A stretch of 33,994 bases of DNA from Planctomycetota bacterium (GTDB lineage Bacteria > Planctomycetota > Phycisphaerae > WQYP01), in contig JAKBAC010000017.1 of assembly GCA_021809365.1 (NCBI GenBank), positions 1 to 33,994 on the forward strand, read 5' to 3'. The position numbers were made by a program, and so were the translations under genes. Under the pieces are notes generated by a model, which was not told the DNA's origin, ran no database searches, and was given only the letters and a program-made list of their open reading frames with translations. Numbering within the stretch: position 1 is the stretch's first letter; the number at the start of each line of letters is the position of its first letter. Shown here one piece after another: positions 17,137 to 24,842 of this stretch.

Positions 17137-17405
17137 CTGCTGGATTTAAGGCTGTTAAGTTTGCGCATCATGCTGCTTTTGCGGCGGGCCGCGGTATTGG
17201 GGTGCAACGTCCGGCGTGATGCCATGCGATCCAGAATTTTGATCGCCTGTTTCACAGCAGTCTGCGTTTCGGCCACGTCCTTCTTCGCCAGGGCGGTGGT
17301 GACTTTCTTAAGTTCAACGCGAACGATCTTTTTGCGATCGCGATTAAGCAACCGCAATTTGGCGTTCTGGCGAACGCGCTTTTTGGCCGAAAGGGAATGT
17401 GCCAC
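17133..17405 (-). CDS. rpsT: 30S ribosomal protein S20
   Basis: 90 residues, lysine/arginine-rich, with the typical start AHSLSAKKRVRQNAKLRLLN and a C-terminal RRTLHPNTAARRKS (known form: hkNtaARrKSrL). It binds 16S rRNA as a helical bundle early in 30S assembly. The start codon is GTG at 17405, preceded by AAAGGAG with six bases of spacing. The gene is the first of a two-gene unit with the TlyA-like methyltransferase, overlapping by four bases. A rare start codon on S20 is also known in enterobacteria (UUG), where it serves autoregulation; whether that applies here is open. Confidence 0.96.
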   Translation of the reverse strand: MAHSLSAKKRVRQNAKLRLLNRDRKKIVRVELKKVTTALAKKDVAETQTAVKQAIKILDRMASRRTLHPNTAARRKSSMMRKLNSLKSSR

Positions 17406-17540
17406 TTAGTGCTCCTTTGAATACCTTCTGACTGTCTACAACATCTCCGCCAAATTACCGGAAGCGTTTGCGTCCGGCGGCGCTCAATCCATAGTATCCC
17501 ACAATTTCATGGGGATGCAAGCCCTTTGGTGCGGTGAAGT

Positions 17541-17680
17541 TAGGGTGTCGGGCCTGTGGCCCTTTCTGCCAAGCGTGCCCCGGGCGCAGACCACTGGTGA
17601 ATTCCCGGACTTACAGACGGGGCCACCGGGAATACGCAATCCGCGGTTTTGCACTGCGGGGTCGCGGGAAACAAGCGAAC
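17541..17680 (-). repeat. Dispersed repeat module D, copy 2
   Basis: Read on the minus strand: gttcgcttgtttcccgcgac, then cccgc..tgcaaaa.cgcg, a ttcccggtggcc block and cacgcttggcagaa. The same order occurs at 27299-27378 on the plus strand. It fills much of the 630-bp gap between rpsT and the ABC gene. Confidence 0.7.
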
Positions 17681-17730
17681 CGTGGATAACGCGGATATGC
17701 CCCCCCCAACGGGACAAAAGCCGTTGTACT

Positions 17731-17757
17731 CATTATTCATTACGCATTACTTCATTG
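17731..17757 (+). repeat. Heptanucleotide tandem words (ctcatta type)
   Basis: ctcatta, ttcatta, cgcatta, cttcatt in 7-bp phase, the same word class as 15042-15078. Confidence 0.65.
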
Positions 17758-18016
17758 AGCGGAAGCGCCCCTCCACTAACTCGTGGTTGATCTCGTCGTA
17801 ATCGCCCTCTGCGGCGGATAAAGTAGTGAGTTTTGATATATCTGTTAAGATTGATAGGATGAGTTGATGGCCGTTGTGCGGATCTTTGCAGTTAAAGGCA
17901 AACGGATAGTTCAATTGTCCCAGCGCAATTATCTGTATCTTATGCGGCCGGCCAATCGCGCAGTGCGGGAAACTGTCATACCGCAACTGCCGCCAATTGG
18001 GACGGACGGGATTCAA
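17747..18016 (-). CDS. Doubtful small ORF, unknown
   Basis: An open frame of 89 codons with mixed, protein-like composition but no recognised motif (contains IGRPHKIQIIALGQLNYPF). It has no clear Shine-Dalgarno, ends inside a heptanucleotide repeat and stops short of the ABC gene on the opposite strand by 20 bp. The stretch it covers (17760-18010) does not match the dispersed repeats seen elsewhere, so it may be a small gene or a decayed remnant. Confidence 0.22.
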   Translation of the reverse strand: MNPVRPNWRQLRYDSFPHCAIGRPHKIQIIALGQLNYPFAFNCKDPHNGHQLILSILTDISKLTTLSAAEGDYDEINHELVEGRFRSMK

Positions 18017-18036
18017 TACATGGTGTGGGCGATTTT

Positions 18037-18858
18037 ATGACTGAGCGCACTGCGGCGATTCGCTTTGCCGCTGTTAATTTTCTGCGGGATGACCGCGCCA
18101 TTCTTTCCGACATCAACTGGGAACTTCCCGCCAGCGGGTGCGGGGCCATCATCGGCCCGAACGGCAGCGGAAAGTCCACGCTGGTGCGTATGGCGGCGGG
18201 ATACCTTTGGCCGACATCTGGAACGGTCGATATTTTGGGCCATCGGCTCGGTGAATATCCAATCGGTGAATTGCGCCGGCAAATCTCAATTGTCGAAGCA
18301 TTGAGCATTTATCCCTTTGACGAACAGATGACCGCGCAGGATGTGGTATGCAGCGGCTTTTTCGGCTCCTTGACGCTCGGCTATTTCCACCCCACCGCAG
18401 CGCAATGGGCCCGAACGGACGATATGCTCGCGGATATGCGGATGGAATCTTTGGCCCAACGGCGATTCTGGACGCTTTCCACTGGAGAACGCATGCGTGT
18501 TCTCATGGCCCGCGCTCTTGTGCATAAGCCGGCGCTGTTGATGCTTGATGAATGTACGTCCGGCCTTGATCTGCCTTCCCGGGAGTCGGTGCTGCTATTC
18601 CTCCACCATCTGGCCCAAACGCCCTCGCCGCCGGCAATCCTGACCATTACGCATCATCTCGAAGAATTGTTGCCCCAGGTTCAGCACACGCTGCTTCTTA
18701 ATGGCCAAGGGCAGGTGGTTGCCGCGGGGGCACCAGCGGACACGCTCACGGATGTGCTTCTGTCCGAGGCGTTCAACTGGCCGATTCGGGTAACGTTGCG
18801 GGAGCGCAGGTGGCAGGCGCAAATTGTCGGCTGGCCGCCGACGGTGGGGTTGCTATAA
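18037..18858 (+). CDS. ABC transporter ATP-binding protein (orphan ATPase)
   Basis: 273 residues when started at the ATG at 18037; a GTG at 18025 in frame is the alternative. It has all nucleotide-binding motifs: Walker [10 protein letters not shown] (40-48), a Q-loop region near QISIVEAL, the signature LSTGE (147-151, instead of LSGGQ), Walker B LLMLDE (167-172), D-loop SGLD and the switch histidine in LTITHH (H206). The short insert between Walker A and the signature and the sequence style recall the YlmA/ModF-like cytoplasmic ATPases. No permease or binding protein is near, so the partner is encoded elsewhere or the protein acts alone. 134 bp separate it from trxB, which is on the same strand. 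Confidence 0.9.
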   Translation: MTERTAAIRFAAVNFLRDDRAILSDINWELPASGCGAIIGPNGSGKSTLVRMAAGYLWPTSGTVDILGHRLGEYPIGELRRQISIVEALSIYPFDEQMTAQDVVCSGFFGSLTLGYFHPTAAQWARTDDMLADMRMESLAQRRFWTLSTGERMRVLMARALVHKPALLMLDECTSGLDLPSRESVLLFLHHLAQTPSPPAILTITHHLEELLPQVQHTLLLNGQGQVVAAGAPADTLTDVLLSEAFNWPIRVTLRERRWQAQIVGWPPTVGLL

Positions 18859-18915
18859 TCATCCCGGCATTGCTGGTTCGCTCCAAACGGTTGAACGGTC
18901 AGCGCTCGGCGGGGC

Positions 18916-18962
18916 TGCGGTGTCCCGGTACGCTGGTGCGGATTTATTGCCACGCCCGTTGC
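18916..18962 (+). repeat. Dispersed repeat module A, partial copy 4
   Basis: The piece tgtcccggtacgctggtgcg followed by gatttattgccacgcc corresponds to the right end of copies 1-3 (gatttattgccacg in copy 1, ctggttcggatgtattgcc in copy 3). It lies directly in front of the trxB ribosome-binding site. Confidence 0.55.
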
Positions 18963-18992
18963 TACTGGATTTTGTTAAAAGGAAATGATTGC

Positions 18993-19979
18993 ATGTCGGA
19001 AGTTGAAAAAATCGTCATCATCGGTTCCGGCCCGGCGGGCTGGACTGCGGCTATTTACGCGGCGCGGGCTAGCCTCAAGCCGCTGGTCATTGCGGGCGAC
19101 GGCGTCAACCGTGAGCGCATGCCCGGCGGACAGCTCATGTTCACCACAGAGGTGGAAAATTTTCCGGGCTTTGAGCATGGTATCGACGGTCAGAAAATGA
19201 TGGCGGTGATGCAGAAGCAGGCGGAACGCTTCGGCACGCGGGTACTGCAGAATTATGTCACACGGGTGGATTTCAAAACGCGGCCCTTCAAAGTGTGGCA
19301 TATCAATGATTTGTCCGGTGAAGCGGAAATCGAAATAAAGACGCACGCGGTGATTATCTCCACCGGTGCCAGCGCCAATTATATTGGGCTGGAAAGCGAA
19401 AAAAGGTTTGAAAATAACGGCGTATCAGCCTGCGCAGTTTGTGACGGGGCGTTGCCGCGGTTCAGAAACAATCCCCTGGTCGTGGTGGGCGGCGGAGATT
19501 CCGCGGTGGAGGAAGCGACGTATCTGACAAAATTCGCCAGCGTGGTGTATCTGGTGCATCGGCGGGACACCCTGCGCGCCAGCAAAATCATGGCGGAACG
19601 GGCGCTGTCTAATGAGAAAATCAAGCCGGTATGGAACTCGGTGGTGGAGGAGGTGCTGGGCAATGAACAAGCGGGGGTGACGGGAGCTCGCGTGAAAAAC
19701 ATCAAAACCAATGCCACCTCCGTTATCGCGTGTCATGGCATGTTCGCCGCCATCGGGCATACGCCCAATACCGCATTTCTTAAGGACCACATTGCGCTGG
19801 ATGCAAAGGGATATATCATATTAAAAGAACCCTTCCGCTCCACCACCAGCGTGGAGGGCGTTTTTGCCGCCGGTGATTGCGCCGATCCGATTTATCGCCA
19901 GGCCATTACGGCGGCGGGCATGGGATGCAAGGCCGCCATTGACGCCGAGCGCTGGCTCTCCGAGCAGGGCATCCATTGA
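18993..19979 (+). CDS. trxB: Thioredoxin reductase
   Basis: NADPH-dependent flavoenzyme that reduces thioredoxin in the cytoplasm. The start at 18993 is set by AAAAGGA nine bases upstream; the frame runs back into the ABC gene without meaning. The 328-residue length is normal for the low-molecular-weight type. FAD-binding [16 protein letters not shown] (11-26), the redox pair CAVCDG (C147/C150, against the more usual CATC), the NADPH-binding [10 protein letters not shown] (166-175) and the C-terminal FAD motif AAGDCAD are all present. The stop overlaps the putative TTG start of the pseudouridine synthase gene (TTGA), so the two are likely one operon. Confidence 0.96.
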   Translation: MSEVEKIVIIGSGPAGWTAAIYAARASLKPLVIAGDGVNRERMPGGQLMFTTEVENFPGFEHGIDGQKMMAVMQKQAERFGTRVLQNYVTRVDFKTRPFKVWHINDLSGEAEIEIKTHAVIISTGASANYIGLESEKRFENNGVSACAVCDGALPRFRNNPLVVVGGGDSAVEEATYLTKFASVVYLVHRRDTLRASKIMAERALSNEKIKPVWNSVVEEVLGNEQAGVTGARVKNIKTNATSVIACHGMFAAIGHTPNTAFLKDHIALDAKGYIILKEPFRSTTSVEGVFAAGDCADPIYRQAITAAGMGCKAAIDAERWLSEQGIH

Positions 19980-20785
19980 AGTACCGGGCAAAACAACCTG
20001 AGCGTACATCCGGTCCGCCCGTGGCTAATCCGGCGGTAAAATATGATGTTGTTTATGCGGATGATGATCTGCTGGTCATCGGCAAACCCGCGGGTCTGGT
20101 GACACAGCCCGGACTGGGGCATCTCAAAGATTCGCTTTTGAACGGATTATTCGCCCAGTATGGCCGCCAATTGCATCAGCTTGGTCCGCGGCGCGATTGG
20201 GGATTGCTGCATCGCTTGGATCGGCAAACCAGCGGCCTGCTGGTGGTGGCGTTGCGGGCCGCCGCTTATGATGCCCTGCGGGAAGATTTTGAGCAGCGCC
20301 GGCTCGATAAACACTATCTGACCATCGTGTTCGGCGTGCCGGTCCCCGCGCAGGGTGTGGTGCAGGCCCGATTGAAAGAAATTCATACCGACATCAAAAA
20401 GGTGATAATATCCCGCTCCGGTGAAGAAGCCATCTCGGCATACCGTGTGCTTGGTTCCACCGCCACCGCGGCACTGGTGGCGGTGCGGCTTAAAACCGGA
20501 CGCCTGCATCAGATTCGCGCCCACATGATGTATCTTGGCACGCCGGTATTAGGTGATGATATCTACATGCCTGATGATCTGGCGAAGAAGAAGCCGCCGC
20601 ACGCGCCGCGCCTGTGCCTCCACGCCTGGAAACTTGGGTTCAAACATCCCTCTGAAAACCGCTGGCGAGAATTCACCTGTGGATTGCCGCCGGATTTAAC
20701 CGCGATGGCGCGGCGACTGGGATTGCAGCCGCCGGAACAGACCCAACGACCAGCGGACTTAGCCGGCGGCATTGAGCCGCCGTGA
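19976..20785 (+). CDS. RluA-family pseudouridine synthase, C-terminus encoded by a repeat
   Basis: Converts specific uridines in rRNA or tRNA to pseudouridine. 269 residues from a TTG start that overlaps the trxB stop; the exact start is uncertain, but the conserved part begins at about residue 22 ([18 protein letters not shown]). The catalytic aspartate is in [11 protein letters not shown] (D82), and the RNA-binding/uracil pocket motif is [22 protein letters not shown]. There is no N-terminal S4 domain, which RluC/RluD have, so it is closer to RluA or TruC in layout. The final residues LAGGIEPP are encoded by a palindromic module C copy that runs to the stop codon, so the tail is probably not native. 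Confidence 0.9.
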   Translation: MKYRAKQPERTSGPPVANPAVKYDVVYADDDLLVIGKPAGLVTQPGLGHLKDSLLNGLFAQYGRQLHQLGPRRDWGLLHRLDRQTSGLLVVALRAAAYDALREDFEQRRLDKHYLTIVFGVPVPAQGVVQARLKEIHTDIKKVIISRSGEEAISAYRVLGSTATAALVAVRLKTGRLHQIRAHMMYLGTPVLGDDIYMPDDLAKKKPPHAPRLCLHAWKLGFKHPSENRWREFTCGLPPDLTAMARRLGLQPPEQTQRPADLAGGIEPP

Positions 20786-20814
20786 GGTATGTTAGCCGGG
20801 GGGTTTACCCACCG
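20759..20814 (+). repeat. Two palindromic units (module C), first inside the gene end
   Basis: ttagccgg leads into cggcggc-attga-gccgccg (to 20782, immediately before the TGA stop), and a second ttagccgg lead at 20792 begins ggtttacccaccg-type palindromic sequence. Both match the cluster at 15175-15302 and the unit at 27180-27204. They may stabilise or end the trxB-rluA transcript, but no T-run follows. Confidence 0.75.
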
Positions 20815-20893
20815 TGGGTACGTCGTATCCGTAAAATCACGGTTTGCATATTCCCGGAGGCCCCTTCGATAAAGCCACAATGACCCGGATGAC

Positions 20894-21040
20894 CCGGATA
20901 AAGATAGTAAGAGTACCGCGATAAGCATCCGGTGCGGTACCCCGTTGGGGCCGCGGGGGTCCTCACCCGCCGTAGCTTTCACAGCATTCGCCGCCACATT
21001 CGCGCGCCGGCCGCGGGATTCCTCCCATGGCTGCGTGAAC
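20894..21040 (+). repeat. Long dispersed repeat module B, copy 1 (~147 bp)
   Basis: Starts ccggataaagata and ends gcgtgaac. It contains ccccgttggggccgcggg, tcctcacccgc and tttcacagcattcgcc, all shared in the same order with 22744-22893. It sits upstream of the kinase gene, in the 520-bp gap after the pseudouridine synthase gene. Just before it lies a 9-bp tandem duplication (tgacccgga twice). The rest of the gap (21041-21303) holds nothing I can identify. Confidence 0.85.
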
Positions 21041-21303
21041 GGCGACATCACACAACCGCATGCTCGAAACCCGCGGTCGCCACTTCGGCGTGCAAGCGGA
21101 AACCACCGTTTTCCAAGACATTTTTCAATTCCCGACAAAAATGGGTACACACACCTGCCGCCTGAAATTCGACGTTTGGATTTGACTTATGGATGTCCAT
21201 GATTAGGATTCATATTAAAGGATGTGCCTGCGCATGCCACGCACAGTGTGATTTTGTGAACAACGGTGTCAGGGGCCCGCGGGTAAAACCTGCGGCATAT
21301 TGC

Positions 21304-22344
21304 ATGAGTGACAGAGAAAAATTCGGAAGTGACGAACTCGCCATCGTGTTGAGTCATTTTGACATTGGTATCATCAACAGCATTAAAGAATATCCCCGCG
21401 GTTCCAGAAAGGCCCCGAAATTACTGATTCGCGCCGAGAAGGGCGATTACCTTCTTAAACGCCGCGCGCGCGGCAAGGATGATCCATTCAAAGTCGCCTT
21501 TTGCCACGCCATACAATTGTACCTGGCTGAAAAGCAGTTTCCGCTGCCGCATCTGATCGGCACGCGGCACGATAACAATTCGATGCTGCAGCTTTCCGGA
21601 ACAATCTATGAACTTTTTGAATATATCCATGGCACCGGGTATGACAATTCGCCGGAGGCCACGCAGGATTCCGGACGCATATTGGCCCTCTTCCATAAGT
21701 TGCTTCGTGAGTACACGCCCGAATATGAACCCCCGACCGGCAGCTATCATAACTCCCGCCATATCGGCAACAGCATTGACCAGATTCCGGTGACATTTTC
21801 CCGCAGTGGTTTGTCGCCGGATAATGCACGCCAGGCGGCTGACACGCTGGAAGTATTGCGGGCCGCTTATATAGAAGCGGCGGCCAAAGTCAATGAGTTT
21901 GGATTGCCGGACTGGCCGCTGCAGATCGTTCATTGTGATTGGCATCCCGGTAATATGTTGTTCCGGGATCAGCATGTCGTTGCGGTGATCGACTACGATT
22001 CCGCCCGGCTGCAACAGCGCATTGTCGATCTGGCCAATGGCGTGCTTCAATTTTCCCTCATGGGAGGTGGCGATGATCCTTCAACCTGGCCCGTGCATGT
22101 CGATGAGGTGCGGATGGAACGTTTCATTCGCGGCTATGACTCCGTTGACATGATCAGTGTGGCCGAGCTGCAGGCTATTCCCTGGCTGATGATTGAGGCC
22201 ATGGTGGCTGAAAGCGCTTTTCACATCGCCGCCACCGGATCATTTGGACGTATTGAGGGGTTTGGATTCTTGAAAATGATCGAAAGGAAAGTAAAATGGA
22301 TGCAGGACAATGCTGCGCGGCTGCTTAAGTTGATTGGTGGCTGA
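21304..22344 (+). CDS. Aminoglycoside phosphotransferase/HSK2-type kinase, substrate unknown
   Basis: 346 residues if started at the ATG at 21304. The frame continues back to 21193, but the extra 37 residues (Cys-rich, ending before SDREKF) look unlike a kinase N-terminus, and neither start has a good Shine-Dalgarno. The two-lobe APH fold is indicated by a possible ATP-binding lysine in YLLKRRA (K52), the hinge-like TIYELFEYIHG (100-110), the catalytic loop VHCDWHPGNML (H210, D212, N217) and the metal-binding VIDYDSAR (D230). The family includes antibiotic kinases, homoserine kinase 2 and the SrkA/YihE protein kinases, so the substrate could be a small molecule or protein. An XRE-like regulator follows 56 bp downstream, and both genes are bracketed by module B repeats. 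Confidence 0.85.
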   Translation: MSDREKFGSDELAIVLSHFDIGIINSIKEYPRGSRKAPKLLIRAEKGDYLLKRRARGKDDPFKVAFCHAIQLYLAEKQFPLPHLIGTRHDNNSMLQLSGTIYELFEYIHGTGYDNSPEATQDSGRILALFHKLLREYTPEYEPPTGSYHNSRHIGNSIDQIPVTFSRSGLSPDNARQAADTLEVLRAAYIEAAAKVNEFGLPDWPLQIVHCDWHPGNMLFRDQHVVAVIDYDSARLQQRIVDLANGVLQFSLMGGGDDPSTWPVHVDEVRMERFIRGYDSVDMISVAELQAIPWLMIEAMVAESAFHIAATGSFGRIEGFGFLKMIERKVKWMQDNAARLLKLIGG

Positions 22345-22400
22345 TCGGCCCAATTCCTGGCATGTGATGCCACTTGATGTCTATTTATAAGGAGATCGCT

Positions 22401-22742
22401 ATGGATGTGCTGGTTCCTCAAACCGATTTGCGCGGGAATTACGCCCTGATCTGTGATCGCCTCAAGCAGGTACGCACCCAGGTATGTGGCCGGCGCGGAC
22501 AATCCCGATTCGCATTTTTACTGGGATTGTCGCCATCCACCTACAACTATTATGAAAAACGGCGTGTACCGCCGGTGGAGGTGCTGGACCTGGCCGCGAA
22601 GGTCAGCGGTGCCCCATTACTCTGGCTGATTCGCGGAGAGCCGGCGGATTTCAATCTCACAACCCTGAATTATATTATTGGCGAATTGCCGGAGAAGCCC
22701 GCACCGAAATCCAGGCGGAATTCCGCCTCATCCGATGAATAA
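22401..22742 (+). CDS. Small XRE-like helix-turn-helix protein
   Basis: 113 residues; the ATG at 22401 follows AAGGAG by six bases. The Cro/C1-type helix-turn-helix is at about residues 15-80, with the recognition part SRFAFLLGLSPSTYNYYEKRRVPPVEVL and WLIRGEP at its end, where phage-repressor-like regulators often have WLLTG. The C-terminal 20 residues are polar. It probably binds DNA and could control the preceding kinase gene, with which it would share a transcript. The stop codon lies two bases before module B copy 2. Confidence 0.82.
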   Translation: MDVLVPQTDLRGNYALICDRLKQVRTQVCGRRGQSRFAFLLGLSPSTYNYYEKRRVPPVEVLDLAAKVSGAPLLWLIRGEPADFNLTTLNYIIGELPEKPAPKSRRNSASSDE

Positions 22743-22743
22743 G

Positions 22744-22893
22744 CCGGATAAAGATATTAGGAGCACCGCGATGATAATCCGGTGCCGTCCCCCGTTGGGG
22801 CCGCGGGGTGTCCTCACCCGCAGCCGCTTTCACAGCATTCGCCACCACATTCGCGCTTAACGACCACGGAATTCCTCTCATGGCGGCGTGAAC
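22744..22893 (+). repeat. Long dispersed repeat module B, copy 2 (~150 bp)
   Basis: Same order of blocks as 20894-21040, in the same orientation, and roughly 80-85% identical by eye. It begins two bases after the regulator gene's stop codon and is followed by module A copy 3, so this 384-bp gap is mostly repeat. Confidence 0.85.
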
Positions 22894-22969
22894 TTGCTGA
22901 TTTCATCACATTGCCGATAATTCATTCTGGTGTCCGCAACGGGCGTGGCAATATTTCCGGGCACCCGTG

Positions 22970-23065
22970 GATTTTCCGCGCAAAACACGCGGTGCAAGCA
23001 CACGCGGCTAAAAGAGGATGGGGTGCCGCAATACACTGGTTCGGATGTATTGCCACACCCTCCGC
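22970..23065 (+). repeat. Dispersed repeat module A, copy 3
   Basis: cgcggtgcaagcacacgcgg, then ctaaaa and ggatgggg, then ctggttcggatgtattgcca. The first half is nearly identical to copy 1 (3538-3572). A hairpin ccgcg/cgcgg precedes it, as in copy 1. Confidence 0.75.
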
Positions 23066-23126
23066 AATGCCACAACCGTACTCCCGATTGACGCGTGCGG
23101 GCCTGGGCAAGAAAGGCGGCGATGTT

Positions 23127-23678
23127 ATGGCCCAACCTAATCAACCTTTGTCGGTGCTGCGGTTCGCGGGGCTTATCGCCGGCAGTGAGCCGATGCTCGC
23201 CGCGGCGCGGCAGCATCTTTCGCAGTGGTACGGCCCCGTGGATGATGCAACGGAAATTATTCCATTTAATTTTACCGCATATTATGAAGATCAGATGGGT
23301 ACGGGCCTGCTGCGCCAGTGGGTGCGGTTTTCAACGCTCTGCGAGCCGCAGTTGCTGGCCAAATGCAAACTTGAAACCAATATGGCCGAAGTGCTGCTGG
23401 CAAAGCAATTCCCCGGTTCGGCCCCCCGGCCAATCAATATCGATCCGGGCTATGTTTCGCGCACGAAGGTGATCCTGGCGACCACGAAGGATCACAGTCA
23501 TCGCGTGTATCTTGGTGATGGCATTTACGCGGAAGTAACGCTGCATTGGACGGCCACCGGCTGGGCACCCTGGCCATGGACGTATGCGGATTATCGCACG
23601 CCCACGGCACAGGCGTTTTTCATGCGCTGCCGGGAAGCCTATGTGCGGCAGCTTCCCGCGGCTGCGGGCGCGTTGTAA
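23127..23678 (+). CDS. DUF4416 family protein
   Basis: 183 residues from the ATG at 23127; the longer frame back to 22782 runs through repeats and is discarded. It matches the DUF4416 pattern over its whole length: FAGLIAG at the start, IIPFNFTAYYEDQMGTGLLR, CKLETNMAEV, RPINIDPGYVSRTKVILAT, SHRVYLGDGIYAEVTLHW and PWTYADYRTPTA. Function is unknown; the family is widespread in deep-branching bacteria. The protein is probably cytoplasmic, with no signal or membrane segment. It precedes the glycan locus by 45 bp on the same strand and could be cotranscribed with it. Confidence 0.93.
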   Translation: MAQPNQPLSVLRFAGLIAGSEPMLAAARQHLSQWYGPVDDATEIIPFNFTAYYEDQMGTGLLRQWVRFSTLCEPQLLAKCKLETNMAEVLLAKQFPGSAPRPINIDPGYVSRTKVILATTKDHSHRVYLGDGIYAEVTLHWTATGWAPWPWTYADYRTPTAQAFFMRCREAYVRQLPAAAGAL

Positions 23679-23723
23679 AACTACGAACCAGAGGAAAACG
23701 GGGCGGCTTATTTGAGGTTCACC

Positions 23724-24842
23724 ATGCTCCTGATCGCGCTGGGATTATTTTTTACCAGTCTATTTCTGTGCGTTATCGGCACGGCAATTGTGCGGCGCTA
23801 CGCCGCGAGCATCGGCCTGATCGATCATCCCGGCTTGCGCAAAGTGCATGATACGCCCAAGGCCCGCAGCGGCGGCATCGCGATATTCTGGGCCATGGCG
23901 ATTCCACTTCTGATCGGCATTGCGGCAGCGGGCTTGTTTGCCCATCAACCGCTGGAAAATATATTGCCCGCTTCGGTTCGATTGTACCTGCCGGGCCTGG
24001 CGGCGCATCGCCTGTTGGCCCTGTGGCTGCTGATCTGTACGCTGGGCATACATGTTGTTGGTTTAGTTGATGATCGCCGGGCCATGGCCGCGGTGCCCAA
24101 GCTGGTTTGGCAGTTGGTCATGGCGGGCGCTTTGGTCGGCGGAGGTGAAATCATTCAAACGGGCGGCTTTCGCGTGCTGACAATCATGGATCATCTTTTT
24201 CCCGGCGGCGTGGTGATATCCGCCCTGGTGAGCGTGGTGTGGATTGTGGTGCTGACCAATGCGTTTAATTTCATGGACAACATGGATGGCCTGTCGGCGG
24301 GTGTGGCCGCGATTTGCGGATCGCTATTTTTCATCGCCGCGTTCCAGGCGCAGCAATGGTTCATCTGCGGATTGCTTTTACTTTATGTCGGTTCGGTTAC
24401 AGGATTCTTATTTCATAATTTTCCGCCGGCAAAAATTTTCATGGGTGACGGCGGCAGCATGGTGCTGGGCTTTTTTCTTGCCGCGCTGACCATACGCACC
24501 ACATTTTACGCGGGGCATGGACGATGGTATGCGGTGCTCATGCCATTGTTGGTGGCGGCGGTTCCCCTTTATGATTTTGTCATTGTCTGCCTGCTTCGCC
24601 TGCGGTCCGGGCGAAGTCCATTTATCGGAGATACCAATCATTTTTCACATCGGCTGACCCGGCATGGCTTTACCAAACGCGGCGCGGTACTGGTGATTTA
24701 TGCGGTGACGCTGGCCAGCGGATTATCCGCGCCATTGCTGGCCCGGGCGAATGGCTTCGAAGCGGTGCTGATCGGGGCACAATGTCTGAGCATTTTAATC
24801 ATCGTTGGAATTCTTGAGCGCTTGGGTGAGCATGTGCAATGA
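23724..24842 (+). CDS. WecA/TagO-like polyprenyl-phosphate sugar-1-phosphate transferase
   Basis: Integral membrane enzyme that moves a UDP-linked (acetamido)sugar-1-phosphate to undecaprenyl phosphate, starting a surface polysaccharide. The ATG at 23724 has GAGG six bases upstream; a TTG at 23712 is the alternative. 372 residues with about ten or eleven helices. Family motifs are GLVDDRR (D116-D117, Mg2+), NAFNFMDNMDGL (179-190), FMGDGGSMVLGF (D242) and the cytoplasmic H-rich loop NHFSHRL (H306, H309). The last is of the WecA type rather than MraY. The stop overlaps the start of the next gene (ATGA), which points to coupled expression with the ligase/polymerase. Confidence 0.93.
   Translation: MLLIALGLFFTSLFLCVIGTAIVRRYAASIGLIDHPGLRKVHDTPKARSGGIAIFWAMAIPLLIGIAAAGLFAHQPLENILPASVRLYLPGLAAHRLLALWLLICTLGIHVVGLVDDRRAMAAVPKLVWQLVMAGALVGGGEIIQTGGFRVLTIMDHLFPGGVVISALVSVVWIVVLTNAFNFMDNMDGLSAGVAAICGSLFFIAAFQAQQWFICGLLLLYVGSVTGFLFHNFPPAKIFMGDGGSMVLGFFLAALTIRTTFYAGHGRWYAVLMPLLVAAVPLYDFVIVCLLRLRSGRSPFIGDTNHFSHRLTRHGFTKRGAVLVIYAVTLASGLSAPLLARANGFEAVLIGAQCLSILIIVGILERLGEHVQ

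Noticed and set aside
20759..20814. Intrinsic terminator after the pseudouridine synthase gene
   Set aside because: The hairpins are strong but no T-run follows, and the same units occur away from gene ends, so they are listed as repeats.
20932..21202. Two overlapping open frames (77 and 85 codons) before the kinase gene
   Set aside because: Both lie largely on module B, and the similar peptide FHSIR.HIRA is also produced by copy 2, as expected for a translated repeat.
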